A DNA stretch of 64,000 nucleotides, from NCBI GenBank assembly GCA_958298945.1, contig OY282606.1, positions 43,227,920-43,291,919 on the forward strand, given 5' to 3'. The notes below the pieces were generated by a model. That model searched no databases, was not told the origin of the DNA, and saw only the letters and a program-made list of their open reading frames with translations. Source of the stretch: Atherix ibis (Eukaryota > Arthropoda > Insecta > Diptera > Athericidae). The translations under genes and the position numbers were made by a program. Positions 1-12,014 of the stretch are shown here, piece by piece (position 1 is the stretch's first letter; each line of letters begins with the position of its first letter).

Positions 1-100
1 TGAGTCGAAATATATTGTCTTGGCACACATTGTACTGTGCTTTGGTGGGTTCAGAGAAAAACCACACAACCACAAAATACTAGTACTTTTGCTATTGTAG

Positions 101-283
101 TTGAATAGTCAAACGGACGAGATGGAGGTAGAAATTAACCGAATAAATTGTCTAGGACAGGAATCAACGATAACTACAAACACATGCTTAAGCGATGGTT
201 ATGCCCAGAAGGATGTGTTTGACGACTGCATATTGTATGAACGTGAACATCGACTGAATCTGGGGAATCTGTTGCTCTTCTGA
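101..283 (+). CDS. possible terminal exon, unrecognised protein
   Basis: An open frame of 60 codons starts exactly after a splice-acceptor-like stretch (pyrimidine-rich, ending gctattgtag at 91-100) and ends at a TGA. The first codon is TTG, so this is not a natural translation start; it reads better as the 3' part of a spliced gene entering in phase 0. The peptide is acidic and polar (NSQTDEMEVEINRINCLGQ near the start, DDCILYEREHRLNLGNLLLF at the end), with no transmembrane segment or motif I recognise. The 3' flank turns AT-rich straight after the stop. It could be the C-terminus of a gene lying mostly left of the window, or a chance ORF. The acceptor and the unusually mixed composition are the only support. 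Confidence 0.3.
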   Translation: MNSQTDEMEVEINRINCLGQESTITTNTCLSDGYAQKDVFDDCILYEREHRLNLGNLLLF

Positions 284-1876
284 CCAAATGACTATCCTAA
301 AATGGATTTTAACCAAAGTCTTCAATCTCTAAGTAGGTTTATTCTTTTATCTATCGTACAAGGTCTCATTTAACCATACTATTCCTCCTGTCACACCATC
401 TCTCATCTTCCAAGAAATCCTTTTTTTTTTTTTTTTGATGCAAAAATGTTGGCTTCACATTTATCTACCCTGTCGATTATTCTCAGTAGATTTTTTTTAT
501 ATCTTCTTTTATACTTTGTTTTATTGTTTTTATTTTTTGCTTGTTTGTATAAAAGCAGAATTCTAAATGAGCGAAGACCAAACCAAGAATGGAACATGTG
601 CGCACAAACACACTGGTGGAAGAATTTTTAAGGTGTCCAAACGTTCTGGAAAATTAACCCCAAGGAGGAGATTATCCATTGGATCAGTAAAGATGAAAGG
701 CAATAAGTGAATGTGATGATGTGGTTCTAGTAATATCACTCATTTGGTTTTCCGTCTAAAAATTCTATAAAAGGTAACAAAAACAGAAACGAAATCATGT
801 ATGTACTTTAGATAGAAACGCAAAATTATATAAGGTAGTTTACCGTATCGCACTAAGAATACAAAAAAAAATTTAGTTTGTAACAAGCAAAACGAAAATT
901 TTTTTTGCATATAACATTCAATATGGCAGTTACGCATTATTAAAGAGTAACGTGTCAACATTATAATCATAAACACACTATCATTATAGCTATTGTCATC
1001 ATCATGAAGTCAGTCAGAAACGAAAGTGAAACGCAGATGATAAAGGACTCTCTATACTAACACCACATTCATTAGGATATGAAACTTATAAAGGAATAGG
1101 ATACCATATTCGGGCATGTGCACCTCTATCTACCTGGTACCTGGTTATCTATTATTATATATATTTTGATAGAATAGACCAATATAACACCTATTAGTGT
1201 ACGATGTCTAATTACGAATGGATGCGGTAAATTAGAGAATTACGAAATTTTCAGGCAGAATTACAAAATTACACGATTAACGTTAGCTGAGACGTCAGGA
1301 CAACATAATCCTAGCGGAACAAATTGATTAATTCACGTGATTATGATAAGGAAAATTCGTTATCATGTTTAGTAGCTTCGGTAATTTGTATAATATTTTT
1401 TTGTACAGTTACTATACACGACGACGACGACAACAGAATGGAGTAGGCTGAAAGGATATAATGACAGCAGGACGAAAAAATAGAATTTGGTAAAATAAAA
1501 ATGTAGCTTTTAGCAATTAATTTCTGTTCCATTGTGTTTGTTGATGAAAAATATACTCTTGCGTGTATACCTGTACAAAGGTCGTATAGTTTATTGATTA
1601 TGTTTCAACTTTATTGCAGAATGAATGCTGCTGATAATAATATTTCAGCAAATAGTGTTTGGTGTAATATTTTCTATTCTCATAAAGCTACTAGTTTTTA
1701 TTTTCAATGATCATTAACAATTGTATAACTTTGATGAAACAACTGATCGGTTAATTCTGCACTTCTCTTTGGTGTTCATTGAAACAAATCTGAACTAAAA
1801 ATAGCGTATATAATTTTATCCTTTTGATTGTTGACAGGATTATTGTTAACATAACAATAATTTCTCATATTTCTAG
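284..1876. other. no gene seen; AT-rich DNA
   Basis: Low-complexity A/T sequence with a poly-T run near 419-436 and a short (GAC)n tract near 1418-1433. The small ORFs here have low-complexity composition. If 101-283 and 1877-2054 are exons, this stretch is an intron or 3' UTR. Confidence 0.5.
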
Positions 1877-2054
1877 TATGTGGGGTATGGCAACAGGTTG
1901 TTTATCCGGCTGTATGAATTTTGTCTACGCTCATTACGATTATATGGCAGACACTTTCGATCGAAAAATAAATCATGATATCGATAGTCCTGATTGCCCT
2001 CAATCGAAAACTTCCCAAGGCATTGAATCGAATACAGACGAACTGCTAGACTGA
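1877..2054 (+). CDS. possible terminal exon, unrecognised protein
   Basis: The frame is open from a strong acceptor-like site (tttctcatatttctag, ending at 1876) to a TGA at 2052-2054. The first base completes a codon begun in an upstream exon, and then the frame reads WGMATGCLSGCMNFVYAHYD, followed by a polar, acidic tail ending NTDELLD. The first 20 residues are Cys/Gly-rich and mildly hydrophobic, like the end of a membrane segment followed by a cytoplasmic tail, but I do not recognise the family. The entry phase differs from that of the 101-283 frame, so the two cannot be simple alternatives spliced from one donor. The strand is opposite to the hephaestus exon, so if real this is a neighbouring or nested gene. 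Confidence 0.38.
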
Positions 2055-3004
2055 AAGTATGTTTTATACGGTTTGATTTGATTTGATATTATTTTGGCGA
2101 AACAATTTTCTATCGTAGACGAAACAGTAAAATAAGGCAATTGTCTGGATACGTGCTCCCATCAACGATAATCGGAAATTCAGTCCAACCATTGTTACAA
2201 GTTTTCATCTGACTTTTGGGATAGCAAAAACTTTCGAAAACCAAATTGAAATCATTGTGAATATTTGTATTCAGTTGAGATGAAATTCTAATGGGATTGT
2301 AGTATTAATTAACTGTTATAACTTCTAAATTTTGCCTATAATGTCAATACAACCGATACTGTCCTCCCACTTATGCTCGTAGCTTGATAAAGTATAGGTA
2401 ATCCCCAGGTCTTCGAGAAAAGGTAGAAGGATTTATCAGTCTTTAACTAAACCTACTGGATAGAAAATGTAAGAAAGGGAAAAATATCCTTTCATATAAT
2501 TTTGTCAACAAAAATACTATGATAGTATCCATAGTAAATGCAAGTCCTTCAAAATACAGCAAGTAGTCAAAGTTTTCACGATAATGTGTATTTAGAAAAT
2601 TTTTTAGGATAATGGGAAGACAAAGATGTGCACTTTGCAAAGACAACAACTTCGAGGAATTATCGTATGGCTGCACAGGTTTTTGACGTGACTCAGGTAT
2701 CCTATTTTTTGATTTCTAAATTTTATCCTTTTACTTGTGCATATATATATATATAAGACTATCTACAAAAACTTCTTATTCTCACTCTTTCTCAAAATAT
2801 TTATACATCATACATCAGATTTAAAAGTTATATTTAAAATGCTGCCCTTTTTTATATAAGCAAGTATTATGGATATTTTCGTAAAGGTTTACGAATTACT
2901 CTTACAAGTAAAAGTGGGTACATACTTAACTTAGTTTGTAGTAGATCCATTTTATACAGACTCGAAAAAAATTTGCATAGAAAATAAAATCGGCTTAATT
3001 CGGT
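2055..3004. other. no gene seen; AT-rich DNA
   Basis: Includes an (AT)n run near 2743-2755. No coding frame with recognisable content and no element ends were found. Confidence 0.5.
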
Positions 3005-3275
3005 CATTTAATGTAGCACGTGTAGTGTGTAACGTGGCGCTATCCTTTAAGAATATCATGTAATCCAACCGCAATTGGTCCTATTCAAGAATAAAAAAAG
3101 ACTGTAGAATCTATCTGTATTGCTCACCGATCACCGTAACAGCATTGCCAGCACCGTCTTTGAAAGAAATTCAGAGTAAGGCTCCACACCACACAGTCAC
3201 TCTGCGTGAGTGTAAAGTTCGTTTATGAATTGACTCTGGATTTTCACGTAACCAAAAGCGGTCAACCGTCACTTT
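3005..3275 (-). mobile_element. decayed DD41D-type mariner transposase fragment
   Basis: Read on the minus strand in broken frames, the DNA encodes the middle of a DD41D (rosa-like) mariner transposase. LRENPESIH and RVTVWCG lie around 3180-3250, then KDGAGNAVTVIGEQYR, then QQDSATLHT around 3016-3042, which holds the second catalytic Asp. The same motifs in the same order occur in the better-preserved DD41D element at 22650-23913. Stop codons and frameshifts make it non-coding now. The C-terminal third and the element end were not found at lower coordinates. Confidence 0.6.
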
Positions 3276-3320
3276 TATCAATTTTCTGTAAAAATTGGTA
3301 GTCGTCACTTTTATCAATTT
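3267..3320. repeat. short tandem duplication, period 36 bp
   Basis: The 18-mer cgtcacttttatcaattt occurs at 3267-3284 and again at 3303-3320. It lies inside the DD41D remnant and probably arose after the element died. Confidence 0.8.
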
Positions 3321-3549
3321 CCTCTCGTCTATCATCAGCGACAACTGCGAGTATGATCTAGACCTGGCGAATTACAGAATTCGAGAGCGTTTGTTTTTAT
3401 GAGTTCCTCAATTGTCTTCGATTGACTCTCCTTTAAGGAATTCGACAGTAGGAGTTAAATCTGACAATCGAGGGATCCAATAAACAACAGTATTTGTCGA
3501 TCAGAAAACATCGGTCGCAGAGTAATCATTGGAGCGTGTGCAGTATTTA

Positions 3550-4675
3550 CTAGGAGTATAAGCTTAAATCCGCTCATAGATGGCGTGAGTGAGCGTATTA
3601 AGCTACCATGGGCACACCATACTTTTTTTATGAGTTTGACATCTGTCAACATTAATCAGTGCACATTGACAGCAATTTCGTACAACAACATACATTTTTT
3701 CTTTGGTAATCATGTCTAGTTTTGCGCCAAAAAAATAGCATATGCGGGAAGCTCGGCTTTTCTGCTTCAATTTGAAGAAATCGGCTGCCGAATCGCATCG
3801 AATGCTTATGGAGGTCTATGGTGACAGTGGTTTATCGGAAACAACGTGCCGAGATTGGTTTCGTAGGTACAAATACGGCAATTTTGTGGGACAAGAAGCG
3901 TGTGGGACAAGAAACGTGAAAATCAGCCTAGGAAGGTTGAGGACGAAGACGATACCCAATTGCAAAAAATGCTCGCGGAGCGATTGTGTGTTACTCAACC
4001 AGCCATTTCCATGCGTCTGCGTGCCAAAACACATGCGAAATTTTGCTCGCCAGACAAAAAAGAAAGTCGTTCCTACATCGGATTGTGACAGGCGATGAAA
4101 AGTGGATATTTTTCGAGAATCTTAAATGCAAGAAATCGTGGGTTGATCCCGGCAAACCATCAACATCTTCCCCAAGACCAAATCGCTTTGGACGGAAGAC
4201 GATGCTTTTCGTTTGTGGGGATCAGCAGGGTATCGTCTACTATGAGATGTTGAAACCTAGTGAAATTATCAATGCCCACCGATACCACCAACAAGTGATC
4301 AAATTGCACCGTGTTCTGCGTGAAAAAAGGACGGATTATCAACAAAGACATGACAAGCTGATTTTCCTCCACGACAACGCACCATCGCACACGTCAAAAA
4401 TGGTCCCGAACTACTTGGAGACACTCAACTGGGAGGTGCTACCCCACCCCGCTTATTCATCAGACCTATCCCCTTCCGACTACCACCGGTTTTCGTTGAT
4501 GGGCCACGCGCTCGCTGAGCAGAACTTCGATTCTTACGAAGACGCCCGAAAATTGGCTTAATCAGTGATGGGAAAAATGTGTAGCTAATGAGGGCAAGTA
4601 CTTTGAATAAATTTGTTTTTGCTTTCTATGAAAAAAAACATGTGTTTTTTGACAAAAAAAAAAGAAATACGCATC
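3550..4675 (+). mobile_element. mariner element (family A), 3' end damaged
   Basis: The left terminal repeat starts CTAGGAGTATAAGC just after a TA at 3548-3549. The same end recurs at 17302 on the other strand, which fixes the boundary. A 5' leader of about 160 bp precedes the transposase start at 3712. The right end is set only by the join to the DD41D fragment near 4679; no matching right terminal repeat is present, so the 3' end is probably deleted. The element lies between two fragments of an older DD41D transposase gene (3005-3275 and 4679-4810), both on the opposite strand. Confidence 0.75.
3712..4610 (+). pseudogene. mariner transposase pseudogene (D,D34D)
   Basis: The ATG at 3712 is followed by MSSFAPKK and a TAG at 3736-3738; the sister 5' end at 17 kb has GAG there. 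Then come the N-terminal helix-turn-helix region (ESHRMLMEVYGDSGLSE, CRDWFRRY), a frameshift near 3890, and a piece containing VTQPAISMRL. The expected WVPHEL linker is missing, so there is an internal deletion near 4010-4030. The catalytic core then reads well: VTGDEKW (first Asp), LHDNAPSHT (second Asp) and SDLSPSDYH (third Asp), with 34 residues between the last two. After SYEDARKLA there is another deletion, and the last 12 codons (EKCVANEGKYFE) continue in a different frame to TAA at 4608-4610. Clearly inactive. Confidence 0.85.
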
Positions 4676-4678
4676 AAG

Positions 4679-4810
4679 CGCCACACCACACAGTCACTCT
4701 GTAAGAGTGTAAAACGTCATTTACGCATAACCTCTTGAAATTCACGACCGCAAAAACGGTCATTTTGTTTATTAACGAATCTACTTAAGTCAAAATGTGC
4801 TTCATCGCTT
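4679..4810 (-). mobile_element. second decayed DD41D transposase fragment
   Basis: On the minus strand this reads DEAHFDLSRFVNKQNDRF and then a degenerate REFQEV segment, reaching the equivalent of RVTVWCG near 4690. That is the first catalytic Asp region of a DD41D transposase. It overlaps the 3005-3275 fragment by about 95 bp of homologous sequence (near 4680-4770 and 3180-3275), so the two are not a clean split of one copy around the mariner. Confidence 0.55.
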
Positions 4811-7004
4811 GTTATTAATTTTATGAAAAACCATGCTCACGTCTATGAAACCCCAAAACCCATATGATTTCTGGGTCTTAGCTGCAGCAATTATCTAGAT
4901 TAAGTGTCCTATACCATAAACAGAACCATTTGTTGTCACGTTATTCCGACTCGATTATCCACATTATTTTCTAACAGACACAATAATTGATAAATTTCTT
5001 CCTTAAATGCTTTTATAACAATAGCACTTTGTAATAAATTTGCCGCGTCCGCTTTCTATAACTGTCAAATATCAAGTGACAGAAGGACAACTTATCAAAA
5101 TAGGAACAAATTAAAATTATACCCCTACTTTTAGAATCTATCTTTATATTTTTAGGAAGAAACCATTAAGCCCCCTATCTCATAAGATATTTATAATTAA
5201 AAATAAATTGTTAAATTCTTAACTGTGCCAACCTTCATCTACATAGGATGCTTCCCACACCTTTCGTAATTACGTCTTTGCCATATCATTACACGTAAGC
5301 AAATTTCATAATTAATTTGATGCTTGATAAGCCATAGAAATAATTTTCCAAAGAAAATCGAAATGATTCAACGTATTTGTTTCCTATTGTAAATAGTGTT
5401 TATTAAGAAAGAAGTGCAAGAGTATAAAAACAAATATAATAGAGTATATTAGCTAAAATATTAGCTATAAGTTATGTATGAATATGGGCATTAAAACCAT
5501 TTTGCCTCTATACGAAAATGTTGGCAATTCATCCAGAACTTCCTTAACTGTCGACGTTCGCCTTCCCTTTTTATTGGGTATACATTTTCGGCAATATATA
5601 AAAATCAATATATAATATACAATAATAATCATATAACCCTCTGTCTACTGTTTATTAATATCTATCAATCCATTTGTGTAACGATCTTCCAACCAATACC
5701 TGTGTCTGGTCTATTGATTCTATTCTATTTGGATTTGGATTTGGATTTGGAGTTGGAGTGTCGGGCGCCAAGCGTTACCATCATTTTTACACAACATTTT
5801 CTGTATTACCTATCGCTGCAAATGATGACTGAAATCTCCGAAAGTTTCTTAATGTTTCCGAAAGCTTTTAGCTATTTATTGGAATTCCCAAGACGAAAAA
5901 ACTTCCTTATTCGGATATTTTTCCCTCTATTGATTTCCCATTATATATGTACTCGCATATTGATCCTACTCCACCTCCAATCACCTGCGACAGAGCAATA
6001 ATGCTTTCTCTGCCACATCTCCTCAACATGTTTCATTATTCGTTTAAATGGATTGCCTTTTAATGTCATAATTGTGAATGAATCGAAAGATTATACTTTT
6101 ATAGTATCAATATTTATTAATGTGGAATGAAACGTACAATTTCGAAATGAATGCTGCCAATAAGTTACTATTTATAATGATTATTGTAGTAATTCGATGA
6201 GGGACGAAAATCCCAAATAATATGGGATGATCGGATCATTTTAAAAGCTGTTCTTTACGTTCCTTTAAGAAATTGTAAATTGAAATTGACCAGAAGTAAT
6301 TGTTTAAAGAAGAAATCATAAATAAATTTTATTGTTCCCATCTAATAGTATAACATTTTTTTTTCTCCACATACTATGTTAAAATTACTTTTGTTAAAAA
6401 TGTTCAATAAATTTGAGGCTAACGAGATATAAAAATAATTAATTTCTAATCGATCTCATAATTATTTTTATTTTTGTACTTTCAAGCAGCAATTATATTG
6501 GAGCTAAGACAGAAAATTTGTTTTTATGAGCTCAACTAAATACATTTTATTAGATTAGGTCTTTGGTCTAGAATTAAAATCTCCGGAAATTGCAAAAAAA
6601 AAGTTCACTTAAAATCACGTTAAAAGATATATGAGAGATTCATCTTTTGCTCGCTCGTGAGCAAATCGCACATTTTTAATGTTTTGTTGATAATTTATTA
6701 CATATTAACTTTTGTTATAGATAAAAATAGAAGAAAACTATATACAACAATATTGATAAATCCTGATTCGATTTGAGACAGTCAGTTAAAGCCTAAAAAA
6801 AAAACTCAAAATTTACGCTAACAAAAATTATCACATTTGTAAGCTAAAAAAAAAAACCAAAGTTTCTAAATACTTAGCCGATGGATCAAGGACTCATATT
6901 TAATTTGACGGAATATTATCCGTAATAGCGACACGGCTGAGGAAGCATTGACTGATAAATTCGTAAACGCCTTTTAAAAGAAGGTTGGCTGAAAGCAACC
7001 GAAA
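4811..7004. other. no gene seen; AT-rich DNA with a hexamer repeat
   Basis: A short (TTTGGA)n microsatellite lies near 5728-5758. The small ORF at 5702-6001 runs through that repeat and has no recognisable domain. Nothing else is supported. Confidence 0.5.
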
Positions 7005-7298
7005 AGAGTCTATTCAAGGATTATGAAGGAGTAGAGCCTATCTAGGGATTCTAACCGAGCAGAGCCTATCCAAGAATTCTAATCGAGAAGAGCCTATCCA
7101 ATGATTATAACGGAGAAGAGTCTATCTAAGGATTCTGAACTAGAAGAGCCACCCAAAGTTTCTGAACTAGAAGAACCTATCCAAGGATTGCTAATGAGAA
7201 AGAGCCTATCTAAGGCTTCTAACTGAGCAGAGCCTATACAAGGATTTTAACTAAGAAGAATTTATCCAAGAAATTTGAACGATAAAGAGCCTATCATT
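7005..7298. repeat. minisatellite, 28-bp unit, about 10 copies
   Basis: Units start at 7005, 7033, 7061, 7089, 7117 and 7145, exactly 28 bp apart, and continue with small indels to about 7298. The approximate consensus begins agagcctatccaaggattct and ends with a variable aaccgaga. Copies differ at several sites, so the array is old. There are no unique spacers between units. Confidence 0.92.
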
Positions 7299-8984
7299 GT
7301 TAGTTTAATCGATACAACAAGAATAGGAGATGTGTTGAGGAGTTACTGTACATTTCTGATGAGAGCCTTACCAAAGGCGACTTTCAATAGCTGCCCAAAC
7401 AAGGACCTGATTATGAAAATAAAGAACTCAAGAACTTGCTACAGATTTCCTTAGTAAAAACTTGATTGTACCGATAATCGAAATCATTGATCTACAAAAA
7501 TTGATGATGAATTATCCAGATTTTAAAAGGAGTACAAATTCCTGTTACGAACATTTACTTAACGTAAAAGAAATTTTGTTTTTTTATTTTGTTCTACCAT
7601 TTTATTATGTAATATTTTTCAATTGAACTTTACAGAGCCACCCATTTCAGAATCCATTCTTTGACTGAATATCTCCTTGTGTACCTTAATTTTCGTTATC
7701 ATAAATATTCTTCCTACTCTCTATCCTTGAACCAAATTTGATCCAATGTATCTATTCATGAACGTGACAAATCGGTAGAATTGATAACAAAAACATAAAC
7801 TTCTAAGTGGTTAGAAAAGTTGAAAGTTTGTGTTAAATGAAAAGTTTGATCCTCTTTATCGATAAACAGGAAAAAGTTTCCCACCAATGGACATTGGCAT
7901 TATTCGATTGAATGTCATTGTAATAATGTGAAAAGTTACAGGCTGATTCTGCCTTTAGCGGATATATAAAAAAAAAACTCCTCTAAAAAAAGAAAGGATA
8001 TCTGCTGTACCAGGATAAAATCTGTCTAATGTATTGTACAGAATTCTATACGATATAGGATTAAAATTTTTGTATGTTATACTATTAACTTCCTGATACA
8101 ATAACTGCAGGTTGAAAATGAATTCTTAACCGTTTTCGCTGTGTTATTACTTGTGAATATGTCTTTTCTTTCCTTTAGTAAATGAGTGCATTCAATTCAA
8201 TTTAATTTTCTGTAAAAGCTTTACTATTATTACAGTTGTAATAATATTTTCTTCTTCTTGAGCAAATAATAAAAACTTTTTCTGTATTGAATGAATGAGA
8301 AGAAAGGTTGATGAAAGTAAAAAAATTCTACCTGGTTTTTTCTGACTACATAAAATATTTTTAAAAAATTAAAAAAAAAAACAAAGCTTTTCAGTTTGGC
8401 TGGCTGCTCATTTGTTCATCAAATATTTTCACATTTTCTATTCGAACAAACTCCTTTTGTGCAGTGGCCAGACTTTTCTTTTCTATATTCTCTACTGTTA
8501 CTTTAAAGTATATACTAAATATAAAAAAAAATTTAAACAGCTCTAAATAATCAAGTACAATTTCTGGCTAGAAGTTTATTTATAAGGTGTCATTTAAACT
8601 TAAAATTATAGTTTTTCTTTTCAGCAAAAATTTATCATTTATTTAAAGAAAAAATACTGAAAACTAATAAATTATGAATGTACAAAATAAAAAATTAATA
8701 AAACTTAATTTTTGTAAGAAAAATAAGATTTTTAACAAATATTTTTATTTATATATTTAAATAAAATTTATTTTACAGCATTTTTGAATAAGACATTCTG
8801 ATGGACGTACTGTAATAGTATAATTAAACTATTCAAGGAATGGGTGCATTATTTGAGCCAAACGTACGTCTCAAATTGGTTCAACTGGACCAAATTTTTA
8901 ACACCAATTTTAATATTCATGCAATAGACAAATTAATGGTTCAGCTTTTTTTCTGGATGAAATATGAAAAATGTGTCTACTACG
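7299..8984. other. no gene seen; AT-rich DNA
   Basis: Long A/T stretches with short homopolymers. The ORF at 8840-9046 runs into the following repeat and has no recognisable content. Confidence 0.5.
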
Positions 8985-9640
8985 GTCGATCAAAGTTCGC
9001 CCAGTCAGAATTTGTTCGAGCCACCATTTTTTCTTCATCCTTTTGACATTTGTTTCGTTTTTATGCACGATTTTTAATTGTGTTTTTTTTTTCTAAGTTT
9101 TGTAGTCCAATACATTTTGCAATCAAGGGAAAGGTAAAAAAAAATTGAACAAAAAAAAATATATTAAGAAATGGAAAATAGAACAATTTAAGAGAATGCA
9201 GCGACGAAAACGATGTATAGCATTGGGAGCAGCAGTCGCAGGAGGATAGCGAAAGCGAAGGACTGTGGATACAGAAAGTTATTGTCAGAACTTTGCAGCG
9301 GTGATCATGGAGCAGAAATTATACAGTTATTGTCACTGTCTTAGCAAGAATGATTTCGATCACCTTTTGGAACTGATCTCGCCATTAATGGGAAATGCAA
9401 CGTCACTGACATCCTTGAGATATGTATTTTGCGACAAGCAACGGGCAAATCAAAACATAAAACAAACAATTTTTAATACAGAAATACACTGAGAAATGTC
9501 AAGTTGTGTATTCGAGGTGATTACATCATTCGCTCAAATCTCCATATTTTGATTGTCTCGAACATGCTCGATCAAGGCAAAGGTGTTCGTTCAACTTATT
9601 TGAGCATATATTACACCACTCAAGCCAAATTTTTGCGTGC
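8985..9640 (+). mobile_element. PIF/Harbinger-like remnant, copy 1
   Basis: This segment is homologous to 22063-22649 plus 23914-24040, so it is a dispersed repeat. The shared start is gatcaaagttcgccca and the shared right part includes cgaacatgctcgatcaagg and catatattacacc. The plus strand encodes scraps of a transposase N-terminal region: RKRRTVDTESYCQNF, then KNDFDHLLELISPL, then TSLTSLRYVF. The pattern DFD-LLELISP followed by a SL-Y-F segment matches PIF/Harbinger transposases. The catalytic domain is absent, so this is an internally deleted, non-autonomous derivative. The ends may form an imperfect inverted repeat around TTYGTTCGAGC. Family assignment is inference; repeat status is directly seen. 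Confidence 0.6.
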
Positions 9641-12012
9641 TTTTTCCTAAATCGTAGCTTAACAGAAAATTTCTGCATACTTTTCGGAAATCTTTCTCGC
9701 AGACCATAAATCTCTATTCGTCATAAAAAAGATATTTTTTGCTCTTTTTGCAATGATTTGAAGAAGGAAAAAATCTGACAAGTTGTTTTGGAGCTCACAG
9801 AGCTAATTAAGAACAAATACGATTTTAAGAAAAAAAATTTCCTTTTTTTTTGTAAAAAAAAAAAAAACAATTTGAATTTAAAAGTAATAAAAAAATATAC
9901 ATTTCTTAAGATGTCCAAACCCAACTATCAAAAATTTTTTTTTAAATTCAAAAATAAAAAAACAAACAAAAATTAAAATAAAAAGTAAATAAAACTCAAC
10001 AAAAAAAAATTTCTTTATTTACCTTTAAAATTTCAAAAGCATCTGAAATTGGAAAGGGTTTGATGAGAAATGAAGCAAAAAGGATGAACAAGTACTCGAA
10101 CTAAAGGAAGGATTCTAAAAGCATAGCAATTGAATAGAGCCAAATAGCATCAATGTAGTAAAAGCCGCTGAACTTGAGTGTATTACACTTAAATAGGATT
10201 ACTTGAAAAAGCATTGCAGCCAAGCAGATATACACAGGTGATTGTTTAGATCCTTTCAACCGATACACACATTCAGTATTGAAGCAATGCAAGGACGAAC
10301 ATTTGTAAAAGTAAATAACAAGAAGAGCGGGTGGTGATGGTGTGCAGGGGCAGATACGAGGATGCGGTTTCGGATGGAGTTCATAGCGTATGCAAAAGGG
10401 GTCAGAAAGTAAATAACTGAATAGACGAATATGGAATTCGTTGGATGCCGGTTGCCGTATTGAGGATAGGTAAGAAACCAACTAGGGGTGAATTGCCTGA
10501 ATCCACTTAGCAACCATTACATTGCAAATACTATGTCCCAGCTTCCATTCAATAATCTGTGTGGACTAGGTAACTTCGATAATAAAATCTCGTAGCACGG
10601 CAAAGGAATTCAGGTGCGGTTCCCTCCAACTCCGAGCAACATTACAAACCGCCGAGCCGACACGTACATGATTAGAAGAATTTTTTTTAATAAAAATGAT
10701 ATTCCATTTTCTATCAAATTCTTTTGTATTAATATTAATAATATTCTATATATACGAGATGTATCAGAAACAATGATAATCTTTTAGAGAAAAATCACAG
10801 TAACCATAGAATGATATGGCAGTGACCAGACGATGATAGCAATCATGGCCATCATAATAATAATAACGATGATATTGCTTACAATGACGACGATGTTTAG
10901 CTCAAAAAGACCCGATAGTGCTCGGACCTTAGAATAGGAAAGATACTATAAATATGTGAGATTAAATTCCATTTTAATAGAAATTTCATAGAAGAAAAGT
11001 GCTATTCGCTGTTTCGTTCCCAAAGTGGTGAGTAGTCATATAACAGTAATGACGACCACCACCACCATCAACACAATACAAAAAGGAAAATAAAGGTAAC
11101 TAAGACTATTAACAACTATAAGCCATATACGAGTGCGTCTAGAGAGAGGCAAATTCTAAATCAGTATTCATCATCAATTATTCGCTTTTAATTGAAATCG
11201 ACCGCTAACCGTGCCATCAACGTTTATGCAGTTCATTCCCATGAGATCAATGGATAATAATCAATCAAATTATTGTTTATTATTATTATTATTATCTGTA
11301 AAGATTATTCACGCCGTTATATGATTTTCTTATCTTAATGGAAGTCGTTGCTGATTTTATCGAGCAGAAATAAACAAACTGTTGGGAATGAATAATAGAA
11401 GATGAAAGGGAAATCCCCATGAAAAAAAATTTTCTTCTCTGTACAAGAACATCCATTCCCATGCGATTGATGTCAATTTTTTAAAAAAAATTATCCCTAA
11501 ATTTGACTCAAAAATAATATTTATAAAAAATAAATGATATTTTTCATTTTTCTTTAAAAGCAACATTTTTTTCTAGCAACACTTTTCCAATAAAACAAAT
11601 CCTTTCACCTTTATTTTTTTTTATTTTTGAGTAAAAAAATTATTTTTTTTTGTATGTTCAACTTTTGAATCTTATTATAGGAGGAGAAGAAATGAACCAA
11701 GCACTAGGTCATCCGGATATTAAACTTTTGATTACCTTATACCCGGAAATGAATCTTCAACGTAATAACTAGTGACAAATTAAGGATAAAATGGTTCATA
11801 ATGAATAACGATTAAAAAAAAATTACGCGAATCAGGCATAAAAAATTCCAATCGGACCATGCGTATTGTATAAATAAAAAAAATAAAAATCCGAATAAAC
11901 AAGCTAATAAAAAAATTCATTTTTAATGACATTGACAATTTGGGCCCCTAAATGTCACTTCACAACTGATATCAAAGGAACATTATAAAAAAAATTTTGT
12001 TTATCACAATTG
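9641..12012. other. no gene assigned; AT-rich with one more complex stretch
   Basis: 10100-10680 is less AT-rich and carries a minus-strand frame of 126 codons (10101-10481) rich in Cys, Ser and Pro. I recognise no domain, and overlapping frames are equally long, so it is not called as a gene. Microsatellites: mixed AAT/GAT repeats near 10850-10880, (ACC)n near 11050, (TTA)n near 11275-11297. Confidence 0.45.
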
Positions 12013-12014
12013 TA

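Noticed and set aside
3180..4770. 95-bp direct repeats read as a small LTR retrotransposon
   Set aside because: The repeats encode part of a DD41D transposase and the interior is a mariner; there is no primer site, polypurine tract or gag/pol.
7005..7298. Regular 28-bp repeats resembling a CRISPR array
   Set aside because: Units abut directly with no unique spacers, units are diverged, and the context is eukaryotic.
10101..10481. 126-codon minus-strand frame
   Set aside because: No domain, signal peptide or splice context; overlapping frames are equally long, and the composition follows the local sequence.
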